Shown one piece after another: positions 26,943 to 36,900 of a stretch of 64,000 nucleotides of DNA. This stretch comes from Maribellus luteus (GTDB lineage Bacteria; Bacteroidota; Bacteroidia; Bacteroidales; Prolixibacteraceae), in assembly GCF_003576475.1 (NCBI RefSeq), contig NZ_QWGR01000007.1, positions 249,563 to 313,562 on the forward strand. The letters run 5' to 3'. Numbering within the stretch: the first letter of the stretch is position 1; each line of letters starts with the position of its first letter. The notes under the pieces were generated by a model. That model worked only from the letters and a program-made list of their open reading frames with translations. It had not been told where the DNA came from and made no database searches. Made by a program: the position numbers and the translations under genes.

Positions 26943-29465
26943 ATGGATTCACAATTTTCACCAAGGATAAAAGACATCATAGGGTACAGCCGGGAAGAAG
27001 CTATCCGTTTGGGAAATGATTATATCGGGCAAGAGCACCTGTTTCTTGGAATTCTGAGAGACGGTGAAGGGATTGCCACCGACATACTGGAAAATCTGGG
27101 TGTCGATCTGGCAGAAATCAAACAACTTGTTGAAAAAAAGATCAGGACAGATAAAGAAATCAATGGAAAAGCAGACCTTGTCATGCTTAAGTCCACTGAA
27201 AAAACGCTGAAGCTTATATACCTTGAAGCTCGTTCCTTTAAAAGTGTCACTGCCAACAGTGCACATCTTTTACTGGCAATTCTGAAAGACAGTAATTGTT
27301 TGGCAACTCAACTATTAATAGAGATGGGAGTTAATTATTACATGGTAAAGTCGCAACTACAGGATTATAAATTCCCGGAAGCAAAATCGGATTTTCCGGA
27401 GGGAGAAGACGACGGGCCGGAAGGATTTTCAAAAAATCCATCGGGACCACAGGCAGGGAAAAAAGGTGCCGGAGCAAAATCGGACACACCTGTGCTCGAC
27501 AATTTTGGGATCGACATCACCAAGTTGGCAGAAGAAGGCAGTCTGGATCCGATCGTAGGCCGCGAAAAAGAAATTGAGCGACTGGCACAGATTTTAAGCC
27601 GCCGGAAAAAGAATAACCCGATTCTTATCGGAGAACCGGGGGTAGGAAAATCGGCCATTGCCGAAGGTCTGGCTTTACGAATCGTTAGTAAAAAGGTCTC
27701 CCGGATTCTTTTTGACAAACGTGTGGTTAGCCTCGATATAGCTTCGATTGTTGCCGGCACCAAATACCGCGGGCAGTTTGAGGAAAGGATGAAAGCTATT
27801 CTGAATGAACTGGCCAAAGTAAATAATGTTATCCTTTTCATCGACGAAATTCACACGATTGTTGGTGCGGGGGGAGCCACCGGGTCGCTTGATGCAGCCA
27901 ACATGCTTAAACCTGCTCTGGCAAGAGGCGACATTCAATGTATTGGCGCCACTACACTTGACGAATACCGTCAACAGATTGAAAAAGACGGTGCGCTGGA
28001 AAGAAGGTTCCAGAAAGTAATGGTTGACCCCACATCGATTGATGAAACCATTGAAATACTCAACAATATTAAACAACGGTACGAAGATCACCACAATGTA
28101 ATCTATACAAAGGAAGCGATCGACAGCTGTGTGAAACTGACAGCCCGTTACATTACCGACCGGTATTTACCGGATAAAGCGATTGATGCTTTGGATGAAG
28201 CGGGTTCACGCGTTCATATTGCCAATATTAATGTGCCGGAAAAGATTGTTAAGCTCGAAGAAAAAATCGAAAAAACAAAGGAAGAAAAAATAGCCGCGGT
28301 TAAGAGTCAGAATTTTGAACTGGCAGCTAATTTCCGTGACAAGGAGAAAAACCTGTTGACTTTGCTTGAACAGGAAAAAGAAAAGTGGGAAAAAGAACTG
28401 ATCAATCACCGCGAGATTGTAGACGAGCATAAAGTGGCAGAAGTAGTTGCCATGATGTCAGGCGTTCCGGTGCAGCGAATTGCCCAAGCCGAAGGAAAGC
28501 GGCTAATGAGCATGGGACACGATTTGAAAGGAAAAGTTATTGGACAGGACGAGGCGATCGAAAAAATAGTAAAAGCTATCCAACGAAATCGCGCAGGGTT
28601 AAAAGATCCTAACCGGCCTATTGGTTCTTTTGTTTTCCTGGGACCAACCGGGGTAGGAAAAACCCAGCTTGCAAAAGTATTGGCAACCTATCTTTTTGAC
28701 ACCCTTGATTCCCTCATTCGGGTTGATATGAGTGAATATATGGAAAAATTTGCCGTATCAAGACTGGTAGGTGCGCCTCCCGGATACGTCGGCTACGAAG
28801 AAGGCGGGCAATTAACCGAAAAAGTAAGAAGAAAGCCTTATTCGGTTGTTTTGCTTGACGAAATTGAAAAAGCACATCCGGATGTTTTTCATTTATTACT
28901 GCAATTACTGGATGAAGGAAGGCTAACCGATAGCCTGGGACGCAATGTGGATTTCAAAAACACAATTGTTATCATGACTTCCAACATTGGATCGCGTCAG
29001 TTAAAAGAATTTGGCCGCGGGGTTGGTTTTGCCACCAATCAAACACCGGAACAGGACAACGAGCATGCCAAGTATATTGTACAAAAGGCACTAAAAAAAG
29101 CGTTTGCTCCTGAGTTTCTGAACCGGATTGACGATGTGATCATGTTTAATCAGCTGGAGAAAAAACATATTCACCAGATTATTGATATCGAAATAGATGG
29201 TTTGTACAAACGTGTTGAAGCGTTGAATTACAAGTTAAAGATTTCACCTGCAGCCAAAGATTTTATCGCAGAAAAAGGATACGATCCGCAATTTGGCGCC
29301 CGTCCGTTAAAAAGAGCAATTCAGAAATACCTGGAAGACGAGATGGCGGAAATCATTATCAAAGCTTCGATTAGCGATGGCGACACTATTTCGGTAGGTT
29401 ACGACAAAAAGAAAGACCGATTACAAATGCGAATATTATCCAATAATAAAGCATTGAAAGAATAA
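26943..29465 (+). CDS. clpC: ATP-dependent Clp protease ATP-binding subunit ClpC
   Basis: An 840-residue Hsp100 unfoldase that feeds proteins to ClpP. It has the N domain with two Clp repeats (about 1-145), an acidic/Pro linker, AAA-1 with Walker A GEPGVGKS at about 230 and Walker B VILFIDEIHT, a UVR-like middle segment (FELAANFRDKEKNLL), and AAA-2 with GPTGVGKT at about 567 and VVLLDEIEKA. The chosen start gives MDSQFSPRIKDI, the usual ClpC beginning; an in-frame ATG 60 bases earlier adds an untypical N-terminus. It is divergent from gyrA and ends at a shared terminator. Confidence 0.95.
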   Translation: MDSQFSPRIKDIIGYSREEAIRLGNDYIGQEHLFLGILRDGEGIATDILENLGVDLAEIKQLVEKKIRTDKEINGKADLVMLKSTEKTLKLIYLEARSFKSVTANSAHLLLAILKDSNCLATQLLIEMGVNYYMVKSQLQDYKFPEAKSDFPEGEDDGPEGFSKNPSGPQAGKKGAGAKSDTPVLDNFGIDITKLAEEGSLDPIVGREKEIERLAQILSRRKKNNPILIGEPGVGKSAIAEGLALRIVSKKVSRILFDKRVVSLDIASIVAGTKYRGQFEERMKAILNELAKVNNVILFIDEIHTIVGAGGATGSLDAANMLKPALARGDIQCIGATTLDEYRQQIEKDGALERRFQKVMVDPTSIDETIEILNNIKQRYEDHHNVIYTKEAIDSCVKLTARYITDRYLPDKAIDALDEAGSRVHIANINVPEKIVKLEEKIEKTKEEKIAAVKSQNFELAANFRDKEKNLLTLLEQEKEKWEKELINHREIVDEHKVAEVVAMMSGVPVQRIAQAEGKRLMSMGHDLKGKVIGQDEAIEKIVKAIQRNRAGLKDPNRPIGSFVFLGPTGVGKTQLAKVLATYLFDTLDSLIRVDMSEYMEKFAVSRLVGAPPGYVGYEEGGQLTEKVRRKPYSVVLLDEIEKAHPDVFHLLLQLLDEGRLTDSLGRNVDFKNTIVIMTSNIGSRQLKEFGRGVGFATNQTPEQDNEHAKYIVQKALKKAFAPEFLNRIDDVIMFNQLEKKHIHQIIDIEIDGLYKRVEALNYKLKISPAAKDFIAEKGYDPQFGARPLKRAIQKYLEDEMAEIIIKASISDGDTISVGYDKKKDRLQMRILSNNKALKE

Positions 29466-29496
29466 AATAAAAGGCCGGTAACCCGGCCTTTTATTT
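29466..29496. terminator. Bidirectional terminator between clpC and the SpoIIE phosphatase gene
   Basis: TAAAAGGCCGG, loop TAAC, CCGGCCTTTTA, with T runs in both directions. It separates two convergent genes. Confidence 0.9.
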
Positions 29497-31412
29497 TATC
29501 CATGATATTTTAGCACCAATATACTGATATCATCATTTTGCTCTGCATCGCCAGCAAATAACCGAACACTCGTCTCAATTCTTTTCACCATTTCTTTTGG
29601 TTCAAGGCCAACCAGGCTCTTCAGGTTTTCTTTTAATCTTTCATGCCCATAAAAAAGTCTGTTCGAATCGCTACGTTCGGTAACACCGTCGGTGTACAAA
29701 ACAATGGAATCGCCTTTTTCCAGCTGATACCTTCCTTCACGGTATCCTTTATCGCGGTACAACCCCAGAGGTAAACCATGCGATTCGACCAGCACTTCGA
29801 TATTCCCGTTAGCCTTAACAATGTAGGTGGAATTATGTGCAGCGTTGCAATAGCTCAGTTTTCCGGTTTTGATATCCAGGATTCCCAAAAATAAAGTCAA
29901 AAAGAACTGGTGCATATTATTTGAATGCAACTCATTGTTGATTCGGGCCACTATCGAAGAGCATCGTTTAATCGTCAGATCAGATGCGATGGTTTTTATA
30001 ACTGTCTGAGAAACACTCATAAAAAGCGCCGCAGGAACTCCGTTTCCGGAAACATCTCCCATCGATAGAACCAAATGGTCTTCATCTTTGAAAAAGTAAT
30101 CAAAGAGGTCTCCACTAACAATTCTTGCCGGATTATAAGAAGCAAACAAGTCAATCTCTGCAATATTGGGAAATGCAGGAAAATCAACCTTAATTAAACT
30201 TTTCTGAATTTCAGCTGCCTGTAGCAAATCGGTATGCTGTAGTTTATTTAGTTTTTCTTCTTTCAAAGCTTTTAACTGGTACTGTTCGTACCAAAGCTTC
30301 ATGAGGTTTAAACTGTCAGCAACCTGTTTTATCTCGTTCATCGATTCTTCTCCGGCATATGATTCGCTTGAAATATTGGTAAACTTCGTTAACTGCGAGG
30401 TAACACTGCTAAGTGGCTGAATCTGTTTATTGGAGATATAGGTAACCAGAATGTAGATGATCAGAATGCCCAGAACCGAGAAAAACAACATTTTCAAAAT
30501 GGGGACATAAAGCGGCTCAAACAGCTCTTTATGCGGAATAACCAGCAAAAGTATCCATCCGTTTTCTTCAATGCGCGAATGGTATACAAAACTCTTCTCA
30601 TAATTCAGAGTTTCAGGATAAGCGACAATAGACCCCGCATTTACCCCCGTAAGAAAATCGTCAACAAGCAGTTGTTTATTCTTAAAAACCTCGGGCGGTA
30701 TATCCCTAAGATTCCGGGTTAGAATCCACTCTTTTTTGGGATGAGAGATATAGGTTCCATCTTTTGACATTAAAACAGAATAGCCGTTTTTCCCTATTTT
30801 TATTTTGTTGATGGACTCGTGAAGTTGCAACAGCGACAATTCGCAAACAACGTCGCCAATTTGTATTGTTTTATCATTTCGAACGTAAAAAATTGGCGAA
30901 TAGAAAGCAACAACAATGCGCTTGTTCCTTTCACAAAAAATAGGCTCCGACCAATTTTGTTCGTTTCCTTCTGCCAGCACTTTATAGTTTGGGTGATTAC
31001 TCACGCAATTTTCAAAGGGCTGATTACCTTCAAAAAAATAGGTTGAATCATTTTCTCGATAGCTAAAATAGTTATGGTACTTCAACTCCAAAGTTGAATC
31101 AATATTAATATGAATCGCATTAATAAACTCGTACTTCCTTAAAAGATGGTCAAAAAAAGGCTGTACATAATCTTTCTGATCGTAAAATACAATCTGGTCG
31201 GCTACATTCTGTGTAACCTCTTTTGTTGTAATAACATATTTTTTTATTTCGGCGGCAACCTCAGCCTCTGAACTAATAGCCTTATTGTCAATATTCTCCT
31301 CTATTATCTTCATGTTAAAAAGAAAATAGATGACAATAAATGCGATAAAGACAGCCACTACCGCAAGTGAAATATATATACTTAGGCGATAGGCCAACGA
31401 TTTATCTAACAT
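29496..31412 (-). CDS. SpoIIE-type PP2C phosphatase with extracytoplasmic sensor domain
   Basis: A 638-residue membrane sensor phosphatase. A first membrane segment (about 9-33) is followed by a Cache-like periplasmic sensor (about 35-300), a second membrane segment (about 305-328), a short linker/coiled coil and a SpoIIE catalytic domain (about 415-638). The metal aspartates are visible in SGDLFDYF, GDVSGNG, YTDGVTE and QNDDISIL. Relatives dephosphorylate anti-anti-sigma factors in partner-switching pathways; no such partner gene lies nearby, so its target is elsewhere. It probably reads a small periplasmic ligand. Confidence 0.88.
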   Translation of the reverse strand: MLDKSLAYRLSIYISLAVVAVFIAFIVIYFLFNMKIIEENIDNKAISSEAEVAAEIKKYVITTKEVTQNVADQIVFYDQKDYVQPFFDHLLRKYEFINAIHINIDSTLELKYHNYFSYRENDSTYFFEGNQPFENCVSNHPNYKVLAEGNEQNWSEPIFCERNKRIVVAFYSPIFYVRNDKTIQIGDVVCELSLLQLHESINKIKIGKNGYSVLMSKDGTYISHPKKEWILTRNLRDIPPEVFKNKQLLVDDFLTGVNAGSIVAYPETLNYEKSFVYHSRIEENGWILLLVIPHKELFEPLYVPILKMLFFSVLGILIIYILVTYISNKQIQPLSSVTSQLTKFTNISSESYAGEESMNEIKQVADSLNLMKLWYEQYQLKALKEEKLNKLQHTDLLQAAEIQKSLIKVDFPAFPNIAEIDLFASYNPARIVSGDLFDYFFKDEDHLVLSMGDVSGNGVPAALFMSVSQTVIKTIASDLTIKRCSSIVARINNELHSNNMHQFFLTLFLGILDIKTGKLSYCNAAHNSTYIVKANGNIEVLVESHGLPLGLYRDKGYREGRYQLEKGDSIVLYTDGVTERSDSNRLFYGHERLKENLKSLVGLEPKEMVKRIETSVRLFAGDAEQNDDISILVLKYHG

Positions 31413-31443
31413 GGTAACTGATTTTCATCTTCCGGAATACAAT

Positions 31444-32328
31444 TTAGGTATTTTTTGATAAATAATCACCTAAATAAGTCAGCCATTGTCGGGTACCTTT
31501 AAAATTGCAGCTGAAAGATGCTATTCGGGAAGCTTTCGCTAATGCAGAGGCAAATTCGCGTTGCAAAAGATAATAATAGCAAAAAGCTCCATGCAAAACA
31601 TCACCGGCGCCAAGAGTATCCAATGGTAGTATATTTTCCACCTGAATTTCGCTTTCATTTTTCCCTTTTCTAAAAAGAATGCTTTCTCCGCCACGCGAAA
31701 TAGCGCCGGCCTGGATGCCCAACTCATTCAGAAAGTCAAAAACTTCAGTAGGTGACGAACAAAAAGGTGGATAAAAATCGGAAGAACAAATGGCGATATC
31801 AACAAACGGGAGTAATTCGGGAAGATGCGGTTTCCAGCTGCCACAGTCAAGTACAACGGGGATTTTCCGGTTTCGGGCTTCCCGGGCAAGTGCTAGACTA
31901 AACTCGGGATAAAAACCATCCAGCATTACAATTTCGGGTTTTATTTCGTCCAGTATTTGTTCTGGCAAATGAATTGGTTTCAGAGGAAGCGGATGATGGG
32001 TAAATATATTCCGGTCGCCATTACCCGAAGTTACCACCGTGGCAATAACCGGTTGATTTGCCTTTTCTACCGACAGATCCGTGAAATGCACATTGTGTAT
32101 CTCAAAATCATCTCGCACCAGGTCTGAAAACGAGTTCTCCCCTACCGAGCCAATTAAAAATGCCCCGTTATTCAAGGCAGAAAAAGTAACAGCTGCATTG
32201 GTTGCCGGGCCACCCACAAGCATCTCAGGAGCACCAGCTTTTACTTTTTGATTGGCTTCCGGAAATACATCAACAAAATACTGAATGTCAATTGTTGTAA
32301 GTCCAACAAACAATCCTTTAAATTTCAT
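31444..32328 (-). CDS. PfkB family carbohydrate kinase
   Basis: A 294-residue ribokinase-like sugar kinase using ATP. The substrate-binding start GGPATNAAVTFSAL and the anion-hole/catalytic motif DTLGAGDVLHGAF with the Asp base are present. The sugar cannot be deduced. It lies 31 bases upstream of the phosphatase gene on the same strand, so the two are possibly co-transcribed. Confidence 0.88.
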   Translation of the reverse strand: MKFKGLFVGLTTIDIQYFVDVFPEANQKVKAGAPEMLVGGPATNAAVTFSALNNGAFLIGSVGENSFSDLVRDDFEIHNVHFTDLSVEKANQPVIATVVTSGNGDRNIFTHHPLPLKPIHLPEQILDEIKPEIVMLDGFYPEFSLALAREARNRKIPVVLDCGSWKPHLPELLPFVDIAICSSDFYPPFCSSPTEVFDFLNELGIQAGAISRGGESILFRKGKNESEIQVENILPLDTLGAGDVLHGAFCYYYLLQREFASALAKASRIASFSCNFKGTRQWLTYLGDYLSKNT

Positions 32329-32398
32329 CTGTTAAAGATTTAAAAAGATAAGGTTCGACTACAGGCAATTTTAGAATGGAGTCGCCTTCTATAAATAA

Positions 32399-32430
32399 GA
32401 AAAGCTGCCAGAGAATTTCTGACAGCTAAT
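32399..32430 (-). terminator. Probable terminator of fabG
   Basis: AGCTG-CAGA pairs with TCTG-CAGCT across one mismatch; read on the minus strand, a TTTTCTTATTT tail follows. Confidence 0.5.
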
Positions 32431-32483
32431 ATATTTTTCCAGTAAGCTATTCTTTTCGAACAGCTTTTTGTTTGGCTCTTTTA

Positions 32484-33230
32484 TTATGTGTTCATCGCAC
32501 CACAAACAGTAATTACCTGTCCGCTTACATACGACGATAAATCAGAGGCCAGGAAAGTTGCCACTCCGGCTACTTCTTCGGGAGTTCCGCCACGTTTCAT
32601 CGGGATTGATTCTTCCCAGGCTTTACGCGCTTCTTCCGGAATTTTACCGGTCATTTCGGTAATGATAAAACCAGGTGCGATGGCGTTCGAACGAATTCCC
32701 CTAGACCCCAGTTCGCGTGCAATAGACTTGGTAAAACCAATGATACCTGCTTTTGAAGCGGAATAGTTGGATTGTCCGGCATTTCCACTAACCCCCACAA
32801 CCGAGCTGAGGTTAATGATCGAACCACTGCGTTGTTTCAGCATGGTTTTCTGTGCCGCTTTTGTGAAGTTGAAAACAGATTTCAGGTTTACATTGATTAC
32901 TGCATCCCACTGGTCTTCTGTCATTCTCATCAACAGCGTATCTTTTGTAATTCCGGCATTGTTTACCAAAACATCAACTCTTCCGAAGTCGTTTACAATC
33001 TGCGTTACCACTCTGTCTGTATCATCAAACTTGCTGGCATCAGAAGCATAACCTTTTGCCTGTACTCCTAAAGCCGTTAATTCTGCTTCGGTTGCCTTCA
33101 TGTTTTCATCTTCAAAAAGATCGGTGAAAGCAATGTTACAACCTTCTTGTGCAAATTTTACAGCGATTGCTTTTCCAATTCCGCGCGAGGCGCCGGTAAC
33201 AATCGCGGTCTTTCCTTCAAGTAGTTTCAT
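32484..33230 (-). CDS. fabG: 3-oxoacyl-[acyl-carrier-protein] reductase
   Basis: A 248-residue classical SDR that reduces beta-ketoacyl-ACP with NADPH in fatty acid synthesis. The cofactor motif TGASRGIG is at residues 12-19, NNAG at 90-93, and the catalytic Ser143, Tyr156 and Lys160 in LSSVVG and YSASK are all in place. Length and motifs fit FabG closely. It has no fatty-acid neighbours here. It ends 155 bases before the PfkB gene, with a terminator hairpin in between. Confidence 0.93.
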   Translation of the reverse strand: MKLLEGKTAIVTGASRGIGKAIAVKFAQEGCNIAFTDLFEDENMKATEAELTALGVQAKGYASDASKFDDTDRVVTQIVNDFGRVDVLVNNAGITKDTLLMRMTEDQWDAVINVNLKSVFNFTKAAQKTMLKQRSGSIINLSSVVGVSGNAGQSNYSASKAGIIGFTKSIARELGSRGIRSNAIAPGFIITEMTGKIPEEARKAWEESIPMKRGGTPEEVAGVATFLASDLSSYVSGQVITVCGAMNT

Positions 33231-33399
33231 TTTAAATTATGTTTTGTTCTGTTATACTATCAACGATATTTGCAGCGAAAAACTGCGTGGCAAAGATAAT
33301 TTTTCTTCATCGGAAAAGAAAAACAGCATAACGAATATGCAGTTTTGCCGCGAACAATTCCGCCCCAGACACTAAACTTCAAACCAATGGTTGAAAAGT

Positions 33400-34137
33400 T
33401 CAAAACAACTCACTGGCCAGTTTTGTCAATATCTCTGAAGCTTTTCCTTTTAGATGAATATCGGTGATTTGCGAAGTAAACATCGACTCTTCGGGATTGA
33501 TTTCAATAATTGTTGCACCTGATTGTTTGGCGGTTCGCGGCACATACGACGCCGGCGTAACTTCTCCGGTTGACCCGATAATCAGGCAAACCTTTGCCCG
33601 CTCGGCAGCTGCGAAGGAATTGGAATACGCCTCATGCGGGATTCCTTCTCCAAAGAATATAAAGTCGGGCTTCAGAATTTCTGAATCTTTCTTACACAAC
33701 GGAGGAAGAGACTCCAGATCCACCTCATTCACATCGTAAACCGATCCGCATTTCAGGCATTTCAGCTTTTTAGAGTTACCATGAAATTCGTAAACTTCCT
33801 TGTTACCGGCTTCATAATGAAGATTGTCGATATTTTGAGTAACAACAGCTTGCAACAGTCCGGCTTCCTCCATTTTTGCCAGCACCAAATGTGCAGGATT
33901 CGGTTTTGCATCAGCAAAAAAATCGTAAAATATCTCGCGAATATATACCCAACACTCTTCGGCATTTTCCAGGTAATACCCCAAATCCAGCACCTCCGGA
34001 TTGTATTTGTTCCACAAGCCGTGCTCTCCCCGAAACGGCGGAACGCCGCTTTCCACTGATATTCCGGCTCCTGTAAAAGCAATCGTAAAGTCTGATTCCT
34101 TGAGTAGTTTGGCAGTTTCTTTTATCAATAAATCCAT
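33400..34137 (-). CDS. SIR2 family NAD-dependent protein deacylase
   Basis: A 245-residue sirtuin. The NAD-binding GAGIS (23-27), the TQNIDNLH motif (100-107) and catalytic His119 in EFHGN are intact. The zinc module has a first pair CLKC (127-130), but the second pair is incomplete: Cys148 is followed by Lys-Lys-Asp, so Asp151 takes the place of the fourth Cys. Typical substrates are acetyl- or succinyl-lysine proteins. It is a single gene, divergent from mnmE. Confidence 0.9.
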   Translation of the reverse strand: MDLLIKETAKLLKESDFTIAFTGAGISVESGVPPFRGEHGLWNKYNPEVLDLGYYLENAEECWVYIREIFYDFFADAKPNPAHLVLAKMEEAGLLQAVVTQNIDNLHYEAGNKEVYEFHGNSKKLKCLKCGSVYDVNEVDLESLPPLCKKDSEILKPDFIFFGEGIPHEAYSNSFAAAERAKVCLIIGSTGEVTPASYVPRTAKQSGATIIEINPEESMFTSQITDIHLKGKASEILTKLASELF

Positions 34138-34289
34138 TTAACTGTGTTTTGAAAAATCTAAATTTAGAAATTATCGCTCAACCATATTCCTTAAAACGGG
34201 TCTATTTATGCACCACGATTTGATAAGATAAATAAATGTCGGATTATCACTCAACAAACCAGATATAAAATCAGTTGAAAAAAATGACT

Positions 34290-34297
34290 TAAATTTG
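34290..34297 (+). promoter_or_regulatory. -7 element for mnmE
   Basis: TAAATTTG fits TAnnTTTG exactly and ends 17 bases before the mnmE start, implying a very short leader. No clear upstream partner element at the normal distance. Confidence 0.4.
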
Positions 34298-34314
34298 CGG
34301 AAACATTGAAAAGA

Positions 34315-35709
34315 ATGCTTGATCAATCCACCATATGTGCCATTTCTACTTCGCCGGGAATGGGAGCCATTGCAGTAATCCGGCTCTCGGGTAGCGAAGC
34401 CATTGCAATTGCCGGTAAATCGTTCCGTAGTCCGAACAAAAATAAAAAGCTCATTGAGCAAGCGCCAAACACGCTTCATTTTGGACAATTCACTAACCAA
34501 CAGGAGATTATTGACGAAGTTGTTATGGCACTGTTTAAAGCGCCCCACTCCTTTACGGGTGAGGATATTGTGGAAATATCCTGTCACGGATCTACTTTTA
34601 TTCAGCAAAAGATACTGGAAGTACTGATTGAAAATGGAGCACGTATGGCTTTGCCTGGTGAGTTTACGCAGCGTGCATTTTTGAATGGCAAAATGGACCT
34701 TTCGCAGGCAGAAGCCGTGGCCGATGTAATTGCTTCGTCGAATGCTGCCGCACATAAACTCGCCATTAACCAGATGCGTGGAGGATTTTCAAAAGAAATT
34801 GGAGCACTGCGTGAACAGCTGCTTCACTTTACCGCCATGGTGGAGCTTGAGCTGGACTTTAGCGAAGAAGATGTTGAGTTTGCCGACAGAAGCGAACTTC
34901 GCAGCCTGACAGAAAGAATCGAACGCCTCCTGCGCAAGCTAAAAAACTCGTTTCAATTGGGAAATGCCATTAAAAATGGAATTCCGGTAGCCATTGTGGG
35001 TGAAACCAACGTTGGAAAATCAACCCTGTTAAATGCCTTGCTGAATGAGGACAAAGCGATTGTTTCTGACATTCATGGTACCACCCGCGATGTTATCGAG
35101 GACGTAGTGAACATTCACGGAACTGCTTTTCGCTTCTTTGACACGGCCGGCATCCGCGAAACCAGCGACCACATAGAAACTCTGGGAATTGAAAGAAGTT
35201 ACAGTAAACTGGAGCAAGCCACGGTGGTATTATTGGTAGTGGATACCCATAACCCTTACCCGCTTGTAAAAAGCCGGATTGACAAAATCAGGGAGCGTAT
35301 TTCCCCCGGACAAACATTGATAATTGTCGCCAATAAAATTGATTCGGGATTACGCGATACCATCCAGCAGTTGGAAGTACTGGACCTGGCCGATAACGAA
35401 AAAATAGTATTTATTGCCGCCAGAAAGAAAGAAAACCTGGATGAACTGATCGACCACATGACCCATTCGGTAAACATCGACACCGTTGAGCAGGATGTGA
35501 TTGTTACCAACGCGCGGCACTATGAAATATTAAAACATGCACACGAAGCCATTTTGCGTGTTTTAAACGGACTCGATACCGGAATTACAGGTGATTTTCT
35601 TTCGCAGGACATTCGTGAATGTTTGCATTATCTCTCTGAAATAACCGGAGAAATCAGCAACTACGAAGTACTGGGGCACATTTTTAAGAATTTTTGTATC
35701 GGAAAATAA
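34315..35709 (+). CDS. mnmE: tRNA uridine-5-carboxymethylaminomethyl(34) synthesis GTPase MnmE
   Basis: A 464-residue potassium-dependent GTPase that with MnmG modifies U34 of several tRNAs. It has the folate-binding N-domain, the helical domain and an inserted G domain with GETNVGKS (about 229-236), HGTTRD, DTAGIRE and NKID, and it ends with the conserved CIGK whose Cys is needed for activity. The ATG was chosen over a TTG nine bases upstream because MLDQSTICAIST matches the family start. MnmG is not in the window. Confidence 0.96.
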   Translation: MLDQSTICAISTSPGMGAIAVIRLSGSEAIAIAGKSFRSPNKNKKLIEQAPNTLHFGQFTNQQEIIDEVVMALFKAPHSFTGEDIVEISCHGSTFIQQKILEVLIENGARMALPGEFTQRAFLNGKMDLSQAEAVADVIASSNAAAHKLAINQMRGGFSKEIGALREQLLHFTAMVELELDFSEEDVEFADRSELRSLTERIERLLRKLKNSFQLGNAIKNGIPVAIVGETNVGKSTLLNALLNEDKAIVSDIHGTTRDVIEDVVNIHGTAFRFFDTAGIRETSDHIETLGIERSYSKLEQATVVLLVVDTHNPYPLVKSRIDKIRERISPGQTLIIVANKIDSGLRDTIQQLEVLDLADNEKIVFIAARKKENLDELIDHMTHSVNIDTVEQDVIVTNARHYEILKHAHEAILRVLNGLDTGITGDFLSQDIRECLHYLSEITGEISNYEVLGHIFKNFCIGK

Positions 35710-35826
35710 GTGAGATCTATTTTCTCCAAATGAAGCATTTATGGAAAATCTCTCCTGGGTGAACTTATCTTGAACGAGAGATAATGAGTTTCCGCATCTT
35801 TCCTACAAAAAAGAATCCTTCAGAAA

Positions 35827-36810
35827 TTACTGAAACAGATCAATTACTTCGTCAACCGTTACATTACCAAAATAGTCGGTCAAATTTGCGGACGAAAGAA
35901 TTTGGTGAATGTGTGCCGTTTCGTGCTTTTCGCCAAGTAATCTCTCTTCCAACTCTTCGATGGGCTTCGAAGCAAAGAAATCGCCAAAGATCTTAATGTT
36001 CTGAATAATCCCTCTTTTTACGTCTAAATGAAGTTCAATAAAACCAGCCGACACTTTAATTGCTTTATTGAAATCGTAGGAAGGAGAAACACCAAAATTC
36101 CATTTCCAGGTACTGTATTTTTCGCTTGCCAACTTTCTAATCCCTTCCATCTCCTCCGGAAGCAATTGATGTATTCTTGCCTCTATGTTTTCTTTCAGAA
36201 TTTGATCGACCAATAGCTTTTTAAACGAATCCACGGTCGTTTTTTCCGGTAAATACTCAATCAGGTTGGTTACACGTGCCCGAACTGACTTAACTGCTTT
36301 ATCCTTAAATTTTAATGGATTTATTTTTAGGGCCTCACTTAAAACGCTCATTTCTGAGTTCAGCAAAATAGTGCCGTGTTGAATGATTTTTCCGTTGCGG
36401 GCCAGTTTGGCATTCCCGCTAAACTTTTTCCCTTCTACTACCAAATCGTTTCGGCCTTCGAGTTTGGCCGGAACATTCAAGCCATTTAATAAATCAACTA
36501 CCGGTTGCGTAAATTTTGAGAAATCAAGAAAATCATCGACTTCGGATGGTGCATGAAATGAAAAATTCAGATTTCCCAAATCGTGATAAACAGCTCCTCC
36601 TCCCGACATTCTTCGCACCACCTTTATATTGTTTTTCGAAACGTATTCAAGGTTAATTTCAGCAAGAGTATTCTGAAAGCGGCCCACAATAATCGAAGGC
36701 GCGTTTATATACAATAAGAATATCTCTTCGTCGGGATATTTATTTAGCAAGTACTCTTCAGATGCTATATTAAAATAGGCATCGTTCGAAGGTGAATCAA
36801 TAATCAGCAT
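35827..36810 (-). CDS. lplA: Lipoate-protein ligase A
   Basis: A 327-residue ligase that attaches lipoate to the E2 subunits of 2-oxoacid dehydrogenases and the glycine cleavage H protein. The lipoate-binding loop RRMSGGGAVYHDLGNLNFSF and the lysine-bearing VEGKKFSGNAKLARNGKIIQHG are clear. A C-terminal accessory domain of about 80 residues matches the full-length enzyme. It is a single gene, 117 bases downstream of mnmE and convergent with it. Confidence 0.93.
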   Translation of the reverse strand: MLIIDSPSNDAYFNIASEEYLLNKYPDEEIFLLYINAPSIIVGRFQNTLAEINLEYVSKNNIKVVRRMSGGGAVYHDLGNLNFSFHAPSEVDDFLDFSKFTQPVVDLLNGLNVPAKLEGRNDLVVEGKKFSGNAKLARNGKIIQHGTILLNSEMSVLSEALKINPLKFKDKAVKSVRARVTNLIEYLPEKTTVDSFKKLLVDQILKENIEARIHQLLPEEMEGIRKLASEKYSTWKWNFGVSPSYDFNKAIKVSAGFIELHLDVKRGIIQNIKIFGDFFASKPIEELEERLLGEKHETAHIHQILSSANLTDYFGNVTVDEVIDLFQ

Positions 36811-36900
36811 GAATCAGAAATTTCGCCAAAAATAGAAATTATAAGATTGTCTCTTGAGATAAGGAATAACCTTTTGATAAACTTCAGCGCAATCGTTCGT

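Noticed and set aside
34171..34755. 194-codon minus-strand frame over the mnmE 5' end
   Set aside because: Shadow of mnmE; the sequence has no family resemblance.
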